Origin: Kitasatospora sp. NBC_00374
GTDB lineage: Bacteria > Actinomycetota > Actinomycetes > Streptomycetales > Streptomycetaceae
Assembly (NCBI RefSeq): GCF_041434935.1
Contig: NZ_CP107964.1
Span: 248,001 to 312,000, forward strand
DNA: 64,000 bases
Direction: 5' to 3'
The notes under the pieces are model-generated. The model was given only the letters and a program-made list of their open reading frames with translations. It did no database searches and was not told the DNA's origin. Shown piece after piece: positions 53,777 to 62,769 of this stretch (positions within the stretch are counted from its first letter, which is position 1; every line of letters begins with the position of its first letter). Position numbers and translations under genes: made by a program.

Positions 53777-55717
53777 TCAGTTGGCGGTCAGGGCGAAGGC
53801 CAACAGGGCGGTGGAGGTGAAGTCCACTGCCGGCTCGACGGTCTGCCAGGCTCCTGCGTCGTCGAGGTAGCGGGAGCCCTTGCCGTCGAAGGCGGTCCAG
53901 GTGCCGCCGCCGGGCGGGTTCGCGGCGCACTTCTTCATGGTGGGGAAGGTGTTCAGTTCGGCCAGCTTGGAGGCCGCGTTGGGGCCGTTGACCACGGCGC
54001 CGCGCAGGATGTCGTCGCCGGTTCCCGCAGGATTGGCGGCGAGGTTGGAGACCTGGTGTTCAGGGCAGTGCGGGTAGACCTCGCCCGCGCCGATCATGAA
54101 GGTTGTTCCCCAGGAGTTCGCGCCCATCGCCCAGCCGCGCTGCTCGGTGCCGAAGGCCCGGTAGTGGGGGTCTCCGGTCGCCTTCTCGTACAGCTTCGCG
54201 GTGGCGACCAAGCCGAGGGTGTGCGGTACGGCGTCGAAGTCGTTGTAGACGGCTCCGGCCCTGAAGGGGTCCCTGGCCGCGCGGGAGACGCCGTCGTCGA
54301 GCTGCCGGCGCAGGTCCTTGGTCAGGTCCGCGGCGCTGATGCCCGCCGCCTGGGCCGCGCCCAGGGAGGTGAGAAGGTCGGTGTGGGCGAGGGCGCTGAC
54401 GTCGGCGACGCCCAGGGTGCCCTTGGTGTCGGAGTCCAGGTAGGCCTTGGCCCAGCCGGCCGCCTGCTGCTGCCAGTCTGCGGCCCGGTCGTCGCCGAGG
54501 GCCTTGGCGGCGAGAGCGAGCTCGGCGCCTCCGAACTCCATGTCGTCCTGCCACGACGACTCGGGGTAGAAGCCGTGCGGGAACGCGGTGACCAGCTCGC
54601 CGCTCGGCTCGGTGTCGGCCTGGGCGTAGACGGCTGCCGCCTTGTCGAGCCAGGTCTTGGCGGCGGCGGGGTTGCCGGGTGCTTCGCGCTGGGCGGCGAG
54701 GGCGAACACGGCGGCCATGCGGCCGGCCAGGTTGGGGCTGATCGGGGCGCCGGGTTCGCCGGCGCGGAAGACCGGCCGGTGCTTGACGGTGTAGTCGGGG
54801 TCGCCGGGCGCGACCGTGAGCGCGTCGTCGTCCTCGGGCAGCCGCCACACGTCGTGGTCGGTGCGGACGCCTTCGTTGCCGGCGCCGATGCCGACCTGGG
54901 CGTAGAGCGTGCCGGTCTTGCCGTCCCACATCTTGTCCAGCCACGCCAGGCCGTGTCCCGTCTCCGCGGACAGTCCGGCGGCGTTCGGGGTGTTGCGCTG
55001 CGCGAGCAGCATCTCGGCGAGGGCGTAGGAGGTGGTGTGGGTGAATTTCAGGAAGTCTCCGGCGTCGGACCATCCTCCGGAGACGTCGACGGGGCCGCTG
55101 ACCCGGGTGAGCTTCTCGTCCAGGAGTTGGTTGCCTTCGTCGTTGTAGTGGGGAGTCGCGTAGACGGTGGCCTGGCGGTCGGTCAGGTGGGAGGGCTTGC
55201 GCCCCAGGACGTTGGTGAGCACGTCGGCGCCGTCGCGCTGAGCCTGGAAGAAGCGCACGTTGTCCTCGACCAGGGGGGTCATCAGGTCGCGGGCGGAAGC
55301 GATCTTGAAGGTGGGTGAGGTGCCGGCCGCCGAGCCGGTCAGTTCGAGGTGGTAGCTGCCGGGGGTGTTGACCGCGGACAGGTCCAGCACGTGGACCGCG
55401 TCGTAGGTGCTGTTCCAGTTGCCGGTGCGGGCGCCGACCTTCCCGGTCGCCACGACCTTGCCGTCGCGGTCCACGAGCTTGAAGCCGGCCTCCTGGAGTG
55501 CGGCCTGACTGCCCATGACGAAGGCCTTCTTCGTCTCGCCGACGGCATATCCGACCTGGTCGACGCGGATCTCCGCCCGGGTCCCGGATCGCTGGAGGCC
55601 GGTGGCCGCCGAGCCCTCGGTGGGCATCGCGTACAGCAGGGCGCCGACGCCGACAGTGCCGGCCACGAGCAGGGCGGCCGAGCGCAGACGGCGCGGCGTG
55701 CGGGGAGAAGTGTTCAT
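53777..55717 (-). CDS. GH9 family glycoside hydrolase (endoglucanase type), secreted
   Basis: 646-residue exported hydrolase, probably acting on cellulose or related beta-1,4-glucans. Signal peptide SAALLVAGTVGVGALLYAMP, then an N-terminal Ig-like domain (IRVDQVGYAVGETKKAFVMG, SYHLELTG) common in this GH9 subgroup. The catalytic (alpha/alpha)6 domain has the nucleophilic-water Asp region VSGGWSDAGDFLKFTHTTSY, the motif NSWGTTFMIGAGEVYPHCPE, and a C-terminal Glu in WQTVEPAVDFTSTALLAFAL in the place of the proton donor. No cellulose-binding module is present. Upstream, toward 55904, lies a regulator-type gene; no operon is evident. Confidence 0.9.
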   Translation of the reverse strand: MNTSPRTPRRLRSAALLVAGTVGVGALLYAMPTEGSAATGLQRSGTRAEIRVDQVGYAVGETKKAFVMGSQAALQEAGFKLVDRDGKVVATGKVGARTGNWNSTYDAVHVLDLSAVNTPGSYHLELTGSAAGTSPTFKIASARDLMTPLVEDNVRFFQAQRDGADVLTNVLGRKPSHLTDRQATVYATPHYNDEGNQLLDEKLTRVSGPVDVSGGWSDAGDFLKFTHTTSYALAEMLLAQRNTPNAAGLSAETGHGLAWLDKMWDGKTGTLYAQVGIGAGNEGVRTDHDVWRLPEDDDALTVAPGDPDYTVKHRPVFRAGEPGAPISPNLAGRMAAVFALAAQREAPGNPAAAKTWLDKAAAVYAQADTEPSGELVTAFPHGFYPESSWQDDMEFGGAELALAAKALGDDRAADWQQQAAGWAKAYLDSDTKGTLGVADVSALAHTDLLTSLGAAQAAGISAADLTKDLRRQLDDGVSRAARDPFRAGAVYNDFDAVPHTLGLVATAKLYEKATGDPHYRAFGTEQRGWAMGANSWGTTFMIGAGEVYPHCPEHQVSNLAANPAGTGDDILRGAVVNGPNAASKLAELNTFPTMKKCAANPPGGGTWTAFDGKGSRYLDDAGAWQTVEPAVDFTSTALLAFALTAN

Positions 55718-55903
55718 GTCCCCAACCTGCCGGAGCGTTCATGAGACGAAGATGAGACTGCCACCAGGCATGTGTGCGAAGGCGTCAGGCTCGCCCGTCC
55801 TGGTGCCGTGAAGGGCGGCCTGCCCGGGCTGCTCTGCGGGTGGCTGGCCGCAGAGCACGCCACGGACGGCGGGCCGCCGGCGTCTGGGGGCGGGGCTTGG
55901 GGC

Positions 55904-56818
55904 TCAGCGCGCGGCGTGCGGTGGCAGTAGCAGCTGTGCCCGAAGTCCCCCGCCGGGTGCGTCCGTCAGCTGGGCGGTTGCGCCATGCAGGTCCGCGACC
56001 CAGCGCACGATCGCCAGGCCCGTTCCGGTGCCCGAGCCCCCGGTGACACCACGCGCGAAGACCTTCTCGTGGTCCGCCGCGGGAACGCCCGGCCCGTGGT
56101 CGCGCACGGCGATGAAGGTGGGAGCGACGGTCACCTCCACCGGCCTCGGCGCCGCACCCGGACGGGCACGGCCGTGCCGCAGTGCGTTCTCCACCAGGTT
56201 GCGGACGGCCTGCGCCAGGAGTTCGGGATCACCCAGGACCACCACAGGCTCGGTGCTGACCTGGATGCCCTCGCGGTCGGGCATCTCCTCGACGGTGAGC
56301 TCGACCAGCTGGTCCAGGCGTAGGGGCGTGAGCTCGAGCACCTCCAGCACCGCGAACTCCTTCGCGGTCAGGCTGAGCAGGATCCCGGCCCGGCGCACCC
56401 TGCGGCGCGGCAGGTCCATCTCCACGTCCCCTGCCCGCAGCTGCGGCAGCCGCGTGGGCTGGGCACGGCGGCACAGCGTCCGCACCCGAGCCGTCAACTC
56501 GGCAAACGCGAACGGCTTGACCAGATAGTCATCGCTGCCGTGCTCAAAACCCGCCACCCGGTCCGCGACCGTGTCCAAGGCGGTGAGCAACAGGAACGGC
56601 ACGGTCGAACCCGCCCGGCGCTGCGCGGCCAGCAAGGTCAGCGAGTCACCGTCCGGCACCATACGATCCGCCACGACACAGTCGAAGTCGTTGACGGACA
56701 GCCTGAAATCGGCATCCGCCAACGTCAGAGCAAGATCCACCGCGAACCCCGCGTCCCGTAGGCGCGACACGATCACAGGCCCGAGCTCGGGATCGTCCTC
56801 CAACACCAATACACGCAT
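55904..56818 (-). CDS. Hybrid protein: response-regulator receiver fused to histidine-kinase ATPase domain
   Basis: 304-residue protein with an unusual order. Residues 1-115 are an OmpR-type receiver with phospho-acceptor D51 (VVADRMVPDG), T79 and K101. Residues 126-160 are only the start of an OmpR winged helix (LRAGDVEMDLPRRRVRRAG, LSLTAKEFAVLEVLE). From about 162 the sequence is the C-terminal half of a sensor kinase: LRLDQLVELTVEEMPDREGI, N-box NLVENALRHG (207-216), G1 AVRDHGPGVP and G2 GGSGTGTGLAIVRW. The recognition helix, the kinase sensor and the phosphorylatable His are all missing. It looks like an in-frame deletion that joined neighbouring regulator and kinase genes. Confidence 0.85.
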   Translation of the reverse strand: MRVLVLEDDPELGPVIVSRLRDAGFAVDLALTLADADFRLSVNDFDCVVADRMVPDGDSLTLLAAQRRAGSTVPFLLLTALDTVADRVAGFEHGSDDYLVKPFAFAELTARVRTLCRRAQPTRLPQLRAGDVEMDLPRRRVRRAGILLSLTAKEFAVLEVLELTPLRLDQLVELTVEEMPDREGIQVSTEPVVVLGDPELLAQAVRNLVENALRHGRARPGAAPRPVEVTVAPTFIAVRDHGPGVPAADHEKVFARGVTGGSGTGTGLAIVRWVADLHGATAQLTDAPGGGLRAQLLLPPHAAR

Positions 56819-57073
56819 GGGCCAGCAGCCTAACCCCCGACTCGAACAACCCCTGACGGGCCGAACACCACCACCTCCACACTCGACGACAACGCCCGAC
56901 CCTTGCGGCCTCGCTCAGTCGCCTCACTCGGCAACAGGTGCCTGGGCCACAGCGGCCTGGCTGGCCGCTCCCGGCAGCGGGAGGGGCATGACCGAGTGCT
57001 GCGGGGGTTCAAGACCGCGGCGGGGCTGTCGCCGGGGGTGTGGCTGAACAGCACCGAAGCGCGCCGGGTGCGG

Positions 57074-58003
57074 TCATGTGGTCGGGGTGGGGGCGGCGAC
57101 GTCGTGGGCGGCTTGGACGAAGGCGGCGACGGCTGCGGATCGCGAGGTCTCCGGCCAGGCGACCATGACCGCACTGGGGCTGAGGCCGGTGACCGGCCGG
57201 TATGCGATGTCCGGGCGCCGGTGCCGCTTGGTGGTGGAGAGTGACAGGAACGCCACCGCCTGGCCCAGCGCGACCACCTCCAGGAGTTGCTCGACGCTGG
57301 CCACGAGCGGCCCCTCAGGAGCGTCGGCCGGCGCCAAGCCTGTGTGGCCATCGCCTGCTTCCGCTCCGTCGCATCCTGTGTAGTAGGCGGTGGTGGAGGG
57401 GGCGGCCCCTTTCCAGCGTGGGATCGGTTCGCCCTTGAGGTCGGTCAGCCGCAGTCGCCGGCGTCCGGCCAAGCGGTGCGCGGCGGGGAGAACGGCCAGT
57501 CGAGGCTCGACCACGAGCGTCTGGGAATCCAGCCCTTGACCGTCGAACGGGCTGCGCAGCAGCGCTACATCGGCACGGCCGTCCCGCAGCATGGCGATCG
57601 GCTCTCCGCTGCCGCCGACGACGACTTCAGGCGGCGGCAGATGCGAACCCGTTCCCCGGTAGGCGGCGAGGATCTCCCGCAGCAGCCCGGCATCGCCTCC
57701 CGGCTTGACCGCCACGACGAGCTGGGGTGTCGGCTGACCGGCCCGGCGTGCACGCCGGGCCGCCGCGTGCACCGCGTCGACCGCGATCCGGGCCTGGTCG
57801 AGCAGCACCTGACCGGCGGTGGTCAGCCTCACCTGCCGGGTGGTGCGCTCCAGCAGGCGTACCCCGAGCCGGGACTCCATCTGAGCGATCGCCTTCGACA
57901 GCGGGGGCTGCGCCATCCCCAGGCGTTGCGCGGCCCGGCTGAAGTTCAGTTCCTCGGCGACCGCGATGAAGTACCTCAGCTCCCGCACCTCTAGCTCACT
58001 CAT
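57074..58003 (-). CDS. LysR-family transcriptional regulator
   Basis: 309-residue regulator. N-terminal HTH: ELRYFIAVAEELNFSRAAQR, LGMAQPPLSKAIAQMESRLG and LLERTTRQVRLTTAG. The C-terminal substrate-binding domain includes VAVKPGGDAGLLREILAAYR and VEQLLEVVALGQAVAFLSLS. Standard length. Divergent from a short-chain dehydrogenase gene with a 71-bp gap, the classical LysR arrangement, so it probably activates that gene. Confidence 0.92.
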   Translation of the reverse strand: MSELEVRELRYFIAVAEELNFSRAAQRLGMAQPPLSKAIAQMESRLGVRLLERTTRQVRLTTAGQVLLDQARIAVDAVHAAARRARRAGQPTPQLVVAVKPGGDAGLLREILAAYRGTGSHLPPPEVVVGGSGEPIAMLRDGRADVALLRSPFDGQGLDSQTLVVEPRLAVLPAAHRLAGRRRLRLTDLKGEPIPRWKGAAPSTTAYYTGCDGAEAGDGHTGLAPADAPEGPLVASVEQLLEVVALGQAVAFLSLSTTKRHRRPDIAYRPVTGLSPSAVMVAWPETSRSAAVAAFVQAAHDVAAPTPTT

Positions 58004-58024
58004 ATCTGTGGACTATAGATCCAG
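58004..58024. promoter_or_regulatory. LysR-type binding site candidate
   Basis: ATCTGTGGACTATAGAT (58006-58022) has ATCT/AGAT arms around a T-N11-A core, in the short divergent gap next to the lysR start. Confidence 0.45.
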
Positions 58025-58074
58025 AGTCTTCTGGTGTTTCCCTGCCGCCCGTGGGTGAGGGGAGGCTGGGTGCC

Positions 58075-58809
58075 ATGACGACTTCGCAGAAAACTGCTCT
58101 GATCACCGGCGCGAACAAGGGCATCGGCAAGGAAACGGCGCGCAGGCTCGCAGCCCTCGGCATCACCGTGCTGATCGGCGCCCGCAACGCCGAGCGAGGC
58201 GAGGCGGCGGCCGAGGAGCTTCGCGCCGACGGCGCCGACGTACGGTTCGTTCCGCTGGACGTCACCGACGAGATCTCGGTCCAGGCCGCCGCCAAGCACA
58301 TCGACGCCACGTTCGGCCGCCTCGACATCCTCGTCAACAACGCCGCGATCGCCGCTGGACCGCAGAAGCCGAGTGAAACCCCCGCCGCCACCCTCCGGCA
58401 GGTCTACGAGACCAACGTGTTCGGCGTCATCGCGGTGACCCACGCCATGCTCCCCCTGCTACGCCGCTCCGCCGCCGCACGCATCGTCAACATGTCCAGC
58501 GAACTCGGCTCCCTCACCCACCAGGCCGACCCGGGCAGCCCGTGGTCCGCCTACTACTCGATTCTGCTCCCTTACTGCACCTCGAAGAGCGCGCTGAACG
58601 CGATCACCGTGCTCTACGCCAATGAACTGCGCGCCGAAGGGATCCTGGTCAACGCGGTGAGTCCCGGCTACTGCGCGACCGACCTCAACCGCCACAGCGG
58701 GATGCGCACGGCGGAGGAGGGCGCGGCCGTCGCGGTTGACCTGGCGACCGTGGGCGAGGACGGCCCGACGGGCGCCTTTCTGGCCGAGGACGGGCCGATT
58801 CCCTGGTGA
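58075..58809 (+). CDS. Short-chain dehydrogenase/reductase
   Basis: NAD(P)-dependent classical SDR of 244 residues. Cofactor motif ALITGANKGIGKETARRLAA, NNA in LDILVNNAAIAAGP, catalytic Ser in RIVNMSSELGSL, and Tyr/Lys in YYSILLPYCTSKSALNAITV (YxxSK). Then VNAVSPGYCATDLNRHSG. GAGGGGAGG precedes the ATG. Substrate unknown; regulated by the divergent LysR protein. Confidence 0.92.
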   Translation: MTTSQKTALITGANKGIGKETARRLAALGITVLIGARNAERGEAAAEELRADGADVRFVPLDVTDEISVQAAAKHIDATFGRLDILVNNAAIAAGPQKPSETPAATLRQVYETNVFGVIAVTHAMLPLLRRSAAARIVNMSSELGSLTHQADPGSPWSAYYSILLPYCTSKSALNAITVLYANELRAEGILVNAVSPGYCATDLNRHSGMRTAEEGAAVAVDLATVGEDGPTGAFLAEDGPIPW

Positions 58810-58813
58810 GACC

Positions 58814-59188
58814 ATGCCGCGCCGTCTCCGCCCGAAGCCTGACGGGGGTGTTTTCAACCCCGCGTTCGGGATGATCCGGTCGGTCTCGGATGCGCGGTTC
58901 GAGGCGGGTCTGGACTGGGCGCGGGTCTGGGCGAAGGGCCACGGCGGGAGCTTGGCGGCGCCGGCGAGGGCCTCGGTCGGCGGCTACGCGATCGGCACGT
59001 GGCTGTCCGAACTGCGGGCCGCCGCCCAGGTGCCGGCCGGGGAGCCGGGGGCGCTCGATAACGAGCGGCGCCGGGCGCTGGAGGAGATCGACCCGTGGTG
59101 GTGCCCCACTTGGCCGATCGTCTGGCAGCCCACGTACGCGGTCGCCAGGTCGCAACTGCCCGCCACCGATTGGCGTCCGAGGCTGTGA
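58814..59188 (+). pseudogene. Helicase-associated (HA) domain C-terminal fragment
   Basis: 124-codon frame with RFEAGLDWARVWAKGHGGSL, PARASVGGYAIGTWLSELRA, ALDNERRRALEEIDPWWCPT and WPIVWQPTYAVARSQL. These are the repeated HA modules found at the C-termini of large DEAD-type helicases in actinomycetes. The helicase core is absent; the ATG 4 bp after the SDR stop is probably fortuitous. It might still be translated. Confidence 0.6.
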
Positions 59189-59197
59189 CAGAGGGGG

Positions 59198-59545
59198 TTG
59201 AAGTTGCGCATGTGGGCAAAGCTCGGTTGCCTGGGGCCGTTAGCGGCGGGGCTCGGGGCGGTAGGGACGGTCATGGAGATCGGGCAGCGATGGCGGGGGT
59301 GCGAGAGCCACCTGGAGCCCGGCTCACAGGCCGCACTGTCGGCCGCACTGCCCGTCGCGTTCGTCCTGGAGCTCGCGGCGGCCTACCTCGGCGGCTGGAT
59401 CGGCGGCTGGATCGCCAGGAACGCCGAGGCCGAGGCTGGGACGTTCGCCGAGGTGGTGTCGGCGGCCCTCGCGGTGTTCGCGGTGGCGGTGGTCCTGATC
59501 GCGCTGGCCGGCACGGGTGGCTCCTCCTGCCCGACGCCGCCCTGA
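59198..59545 (+). CDS. Small membrane protein
   Basis: 115 residues with TTG start after GAGGGGG. Hydrophobic segments: KLGCLGPLAAGLGAVGTVM, LPVAFVLELAAAYLGGWIGG and VVSAALAVFAVAVVLIALAG; short loops with CESHLEPGS between. Unrecognised; the third segment is followed directly by the C-terminus. Confidence 0.5.
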   Translation: MKLRMWAKLGCLGPLAAGLGAVGTVMEIGQRWRGCESHLEPGSQAALSAALPVAFVLELAAAYLGGWIGGWIARNAEAEAGTFAEVVSAALAVFAVAVVLIALAGTGGSSCPTPP

Positions 59546-59837
59546 CGACGCGCCAGACGGTGTGAAGTTGCGTTCCTCTGACAACCCTGTGGGGGCCCTG
59601 CTGCGGCTGTCTGGGGTGCTGGGCCTCGTGGGTCGAGGGGTGCTGCGCCGGGCTGGTTCCTCACCGTCCCGGCCGGCGTCGGGCCTGGTGGGCCATCAGC
59701 CCGACCCAGCCGTCCAGGAGTTGTCCGCTGCGATCGGTCTTCCGCCTGGGACGGGCGCCTCTGGCAGACCCGGTCGCGCCAACCTCCGGCGGTCGGCTCG
59801 GCTCACTCCGGCCCGGCTCGCGGCCTCCCTGGCTGGC

Positions 59838-59940
59838 GGTGACCGATGCCGGCCGCCCCTACAGCTCCGTGGCCCGGGAGCTGGACCGCCGGACCGTACG
59901 CAAGTACGCCCTGGCCCGCACACCTGGCACAAGGTGATGC
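59838..59940 (+). pseudogene. IS21-like transposase HTH remnant
   Basis: Short stretch VTDAGRPYSSVARELDRRTV then RKYALAR, resembling the N-terminal HTH of IS21-type transposases. No further part is found; 59546-59837 holds nothing recognisable. Confidence 0.35.
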
Positions 59941-60110
59941 ACCGGGTTCCCCACCGTGCGTACGGTGGACGTGCCCGGTTTCTGAAGTGTAGAAGGCCGG
60001 AGCTTGGCACTCCGTCGCCGTCCGGTTCGTGGACGGTGGCGGGAGTGGTCTTGACCCGCATCGCTGGCTGGGACTCCGGGCTTCGTGGGCCGCATGTGCC
60101 ATCCGCCAGT

Positions 60111-60137
60111 CCCCTGCCCGGGCTCGCCGGGCAGGGG
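60111..60137 (-). terminator. Hairpin terminator
   Basis: Perfect 11-bp stem CCCCTGCCCGG/CCGGGCAGGGG with loop GCTCG, 11 bp beyond the stop of the minus-strand gene at 60148. Confidence 0.7.
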
Positions 60138-60147
60138 GCCGGCGCTG

Positions 60148-61335
60148 TCAGCGGATGGTGATCCGGTCGAGGTTGGGGCCGCCGTCGGCGGTGGTGGAGG
60201 TGGCCCGGATGGTGTTGGCTCCGGCCTTGAGTGCGATCGGGAGCGAGGCGGTTGCCCAGGTGTCCCAGTTCGCGGTGGGCGGGAAAGGGCGTCCGGTGGC
60301 GATCCGGGTGCCGTTGACGGTGATGTCCATCGGCCGGTCGACGGTGGTGCCGTTGGCGTACCGCAGGTCGAGGGTGGCCCCGGCCGCCGCGCCGGCCTGG
60401 ACCGTCCACTCGGCGTAACTACCCGCGGTGTTCGTGAGGTTGACGAATCCGGTGCCGCTGTAGCCGGTGTGGTTGGACTCGACGACGCCCTGGGAGATCC
60501 GGGCCTCCTCGGCCTGGTAGACGCCGGAGCTGCCGGAGACCAGTTGGTAGCCGCGCATCCCGGTGGTCAGCAGGTAGCAGTCCTGGAGCGAGCCCGAGGT
60601 GTCTCCGAGCGAGCGGTAGATTCCCCATTTGGGCCGTACCCGGTCGGCGAGGAAGGTGTCGACGCCTGCCTTGGTGACGTCGATGAGCGTGGTGCCGGCG
60701 CTGCGCAGGATCCACCGAACCGATCCCGAGGTGCCGTCCCCGACCTTGATCTGGAAGTCGACGTCCACCCATCGGTCGTGCAGCGGGTCGAGGCTGGTTC
60801 TTCCCACCATGACTCCGCTGACCGGGAGTTGGAGTTCGATGGTCTGGGCGTCGGCCACCCGGCGCAGGGACTGGACCACGATAGGGGAGGATCCCGCGCC
60901 GGGTTCCTTCATCTGCATGATGTGGGTGAAGGTGGTGGTCGCCTTCAGCGAGGACGGGATGTACATCGAGTAGGTGGTTCGCCAGGTCTCGCCGGGCAGC
61001 CACTGGAGGTGGTCGCCGCCGGCCGGGGTGCGCATGCCGGTGACCTCGTGGCGCTGGCGGTCGGTGGAGGTGTCGCGGTCGACCATGTGCATGTTCCAGC
61101 GGAAGTTGTCGCCCTCGACGCGGATGTGCGGGGCGCCGGCCGGGTGGGAGTCGGCACGGTCGTCCTCGACGGTCTCGAATGCGGCGAGGCCGTCGACGGC
61201 GGCCGAGGGCGCCCAGCGCTGCTGCCAGCTGGAGAGGCTCAGGGTGGCGGCCGAAGCGCTGGTGCGGGGTAGTGCGGTGGTGACGGCCGCGGTGAGGGCG
61301 GCGCCCAGGACGGTACGACGGGATGGCCTGTTCAC
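60148..61335 (-). CDS. Tat-exported carbohydrate-active protein (polysaccharide lyase-like + CBM35)
   Basis: 395-residue secreted protein. The GTG at 61335 opens a twin-arginine signal (PSRRTVLGAALTAAVTTALP). Residues about 45-260 form a beta-jelly-roll-type domain (WNMHMVDRDTSTDRQRHEVT, HLQWLPGETWRTTYSMYIPS, TTFTHIMQMKEPGAGSSPIV, RWVDVDFQIKVGDGTSGSVR) like polysaccharide lyases of the PL20/PL7 kind. The last 130 residues are a CBM35-like module (YQAEEARISQGVVESNHTGY, SGTGFVNLTNTAGSYAEWTV, NLDRITIR). The lyase assignment is tentative; no activity is established for this protein. It is 146 bp downstream of the chitinase in the same direction. Confidence 0.75.
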   Translation of the reverse strand: MNRPSRRTVLGAALTAAVTTALPRTSASAATLSLSSWQQRWAPSAAVDGLAAFETVEDDRADSHPAGAPHIRVEGDNFRWNMHMVDRDTSTDRQRHEVTGMRTPAGGDHLQWLPGETWRTTYSMYIPSSLKATTTFTHIMQMKEPGAGSSPIVVQSLRRVADAQTIELQLPVSGVMVGRTSLDPLHDRWVDVDFQIKVGDGTSGSVRWILRSAGTTLIDVTKAGVDTFLADRVRPKWGIYRSLGDTSGSLQDCYLLTTGMRGYQLVSGSSGVYQAEEARISQGVVESNHTGYSGTGFVNLTNTAGSYAEWTVQAGAAAGATLDLRYANGTTVDRPMDITVNGTRIATGRPFPPTANWDTWATASLPIALKAGANTIRATSTTADGGPNLDRITIR

Positions 61336-61439
61336 GGGAGGCTCCTTGCGGTCGGAGGCAGCGACCGGTGCCGGCTGACGCCGACGGACCGGCAGACTCT
61401 CCTGCGGTGCGGGGGTATGACGGCGCGACGGTCGGGCAG

Positions 61440-61462
61440 GGCGCCGGGGGGACCCCGGTGCC
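61440..61462 (-). terminator. Hairpin terminator after the chitinase gene
   Basis: Stem GGCGCCGGGG/CCCCGGTGCC (10 pairs, one G-U) with a 3-base loop, about 20 bp past the chitinase stop. Confidence 0.55.
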
Positions 61463-61481
61463 GGCGGGCAGCGCCGAGGGG

Positions 61482-62477
61482 TCAGCCGTGGTAAGAGGCG
61501 ATGATCTTCGTGAAGGCGTACGCGGACTGGCTGATTCCGCTGCACGAGTCGCCCGCCGGGGTGCCGGAGGGGCATTGGCGGTCGCGGTTGACCGACCAGA
61601 AGGTGAAGCGGGCGAGGTGGTGCGCCTTGGCGTAGTTGAGCATGGTGGTGAAGTCCGAGGTGGAGACGGTCTCGTCGCTCTCGTCGGTTTTCCCGTTCAT
61701 CGAGGAGATCCCGATGTGGCGGTAGGCGGTCGCGGAGTCGTAGCCGTACGCGCTGGCCACCGTGTTCTTGAGCCCGTCGGCGGCGGCCGTGGAGACCGAG
61801 CCCATCGAGCCGTTGTGGCCGCCGAAATCGAACGGCATGATCGTCCAGCCGTCGAGCGCGAGTCCGGCCGCCGCACCCTTCCTGATCAGGTCGGTGCCGG
61901 CGGCATCCGGGCCGGTCGTGGTGGTGCCGATGGTGACGTATTCCTTGATGCCCGGGTTGTTGGTCTTGATGATCTTCAGGGCGCTGATTTCGCGCTGCCG
62001 CGCGGTGGAACTGGCGATCTCGGTGTTCTCGATGTCGATGTCGATCGCCTTCAGTCCGTAGGCATTGATCACCTTCTGGTACGCCGCGGCCAGTGCGCTC
62101 GCCGAACTGCACTTCTCGCCGAGCTTGTTGCCGCTCCAGCCGCCGAACGAGACCACCACGTCGCCGCCCGCGGCCCGGATGGCGTTGATCGCGGACTGGT
62201 CGGCGCCGCCGGTCAGCGCCCGACTGCCGTCCCACTTGGGGTTGCACGTGCCGTCGCTGAGCATGAACGCGAGCGTGAACTGCTTGACGCCGGTGGCGTT
62301 CATGACGTCGGTGGGCTTCTGCGGGCTGCCCCAGCCCAGGTACTCGTACGGGGCGTTGAGCCCGATCGGGTCGGCCGTGACGGCCTGGCCGACGGGCGCT
62401 GCGGCGAGGCCGGAGAGGGTGAGCGCGACGGTGGCGGCGAGCGTGAACAGGGTGCGGGACGAGGCGTTCGGAGCCAT
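61482..62477 (-). CDS. GH18 chitinase, secreted
   Basis: 331-residue exported chitinase. Signal peptide LFTLAATVALTLSGLAAAP. The catalytic barrel has the GGDVVVSFGGWSGNKLGEKC strand and the family 18 motif KAIDIDIENTE, in which the Glu is the proton donor. It continues with WTIMPFDFGGHNGSM and FTFWSVNRDRQC. No chitin-binding module is attached. The ATG at 62477 lies just downstream of a perfect TTAGGAA-TTCCTAA palindrome that probably controls it. Confidence 0.9.
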   Translation of the reverse strand: MAPNASSRTLFTLAATVALTLSGLAAAPVGQAVTADPIGLNAPYEYLGWGSPQKPTDVMNATGVKQFTLAFMLSDGTCNPKWDGSRALTGGADQSAINAIRAAGGDVVVSFGGWSGNKLGEKCSSASALAAAYQKVINAYGLKAIDIDIENTEIASSTARQREISALKIIKTNNPGIKEYVTIGTTTTGPDAAGTDLIRKGAAAGLALDGWTIMPFDFGGHNGSMGSVSTAAADGLKNTVASAYGYDSATAYRHIGISSMNGKTDESDETVSTSDFTTMLNYAKAHHLARFTFWSVNRDRQCPSGTPAGDSCSGISQSAYAFTKIIASYHG

Positions 62478-62505
62478 GGGTCACCGATCCGTAAAGGGAT
62501 GAATG

Positions 62506-62522
62506 TTAGGAACCTTTCCTAA
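62506..62522. promoter_or_regulatory. Palindromic operator upstream of the chitinase
   Basis: TTAGGAA-CCT-TTCCTAA: exact 7-base arms with a 3-base spacer, 29 bp from the chitinase start. Similar TTAGGAAA/TTTCCTAA-type sites are, from memory, frequent before secreted hydrolase genes in Streptomyces; the binding regulator is not in this window. Confidence 0.6.
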
Positions 62523-62769
62523 TATCAGGGAGGAAAGCAGCAGCACCCGTTCACGTCAAGGGGTGTGACAGTGCGCCAGCTGCCGGCAAGGCCAGTACCC
62601 GGCGGATCCCGGCGGGCGGCACCACCCGCCGGAACCCGGGGGGACGACGAGGGCGCGGCCGACAGGAACCGGACACTCACACAGGTGCCAGGTGTCCGCT
62701 CACAGCCCGCACTGCCGTTGCCGATCGCAGCCCTGGAGGTGCGCCACCCTATGCCGCGCCGGCCATCGA

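Noticed and set aside
54056..55318. Plus-strand open frame of 420 codons, Gly/Val-rich, opposite the GH9 gene
   Set aside because: The GH9 frame has signal peptide and catalytic motifs; the plus-strand frame has none.
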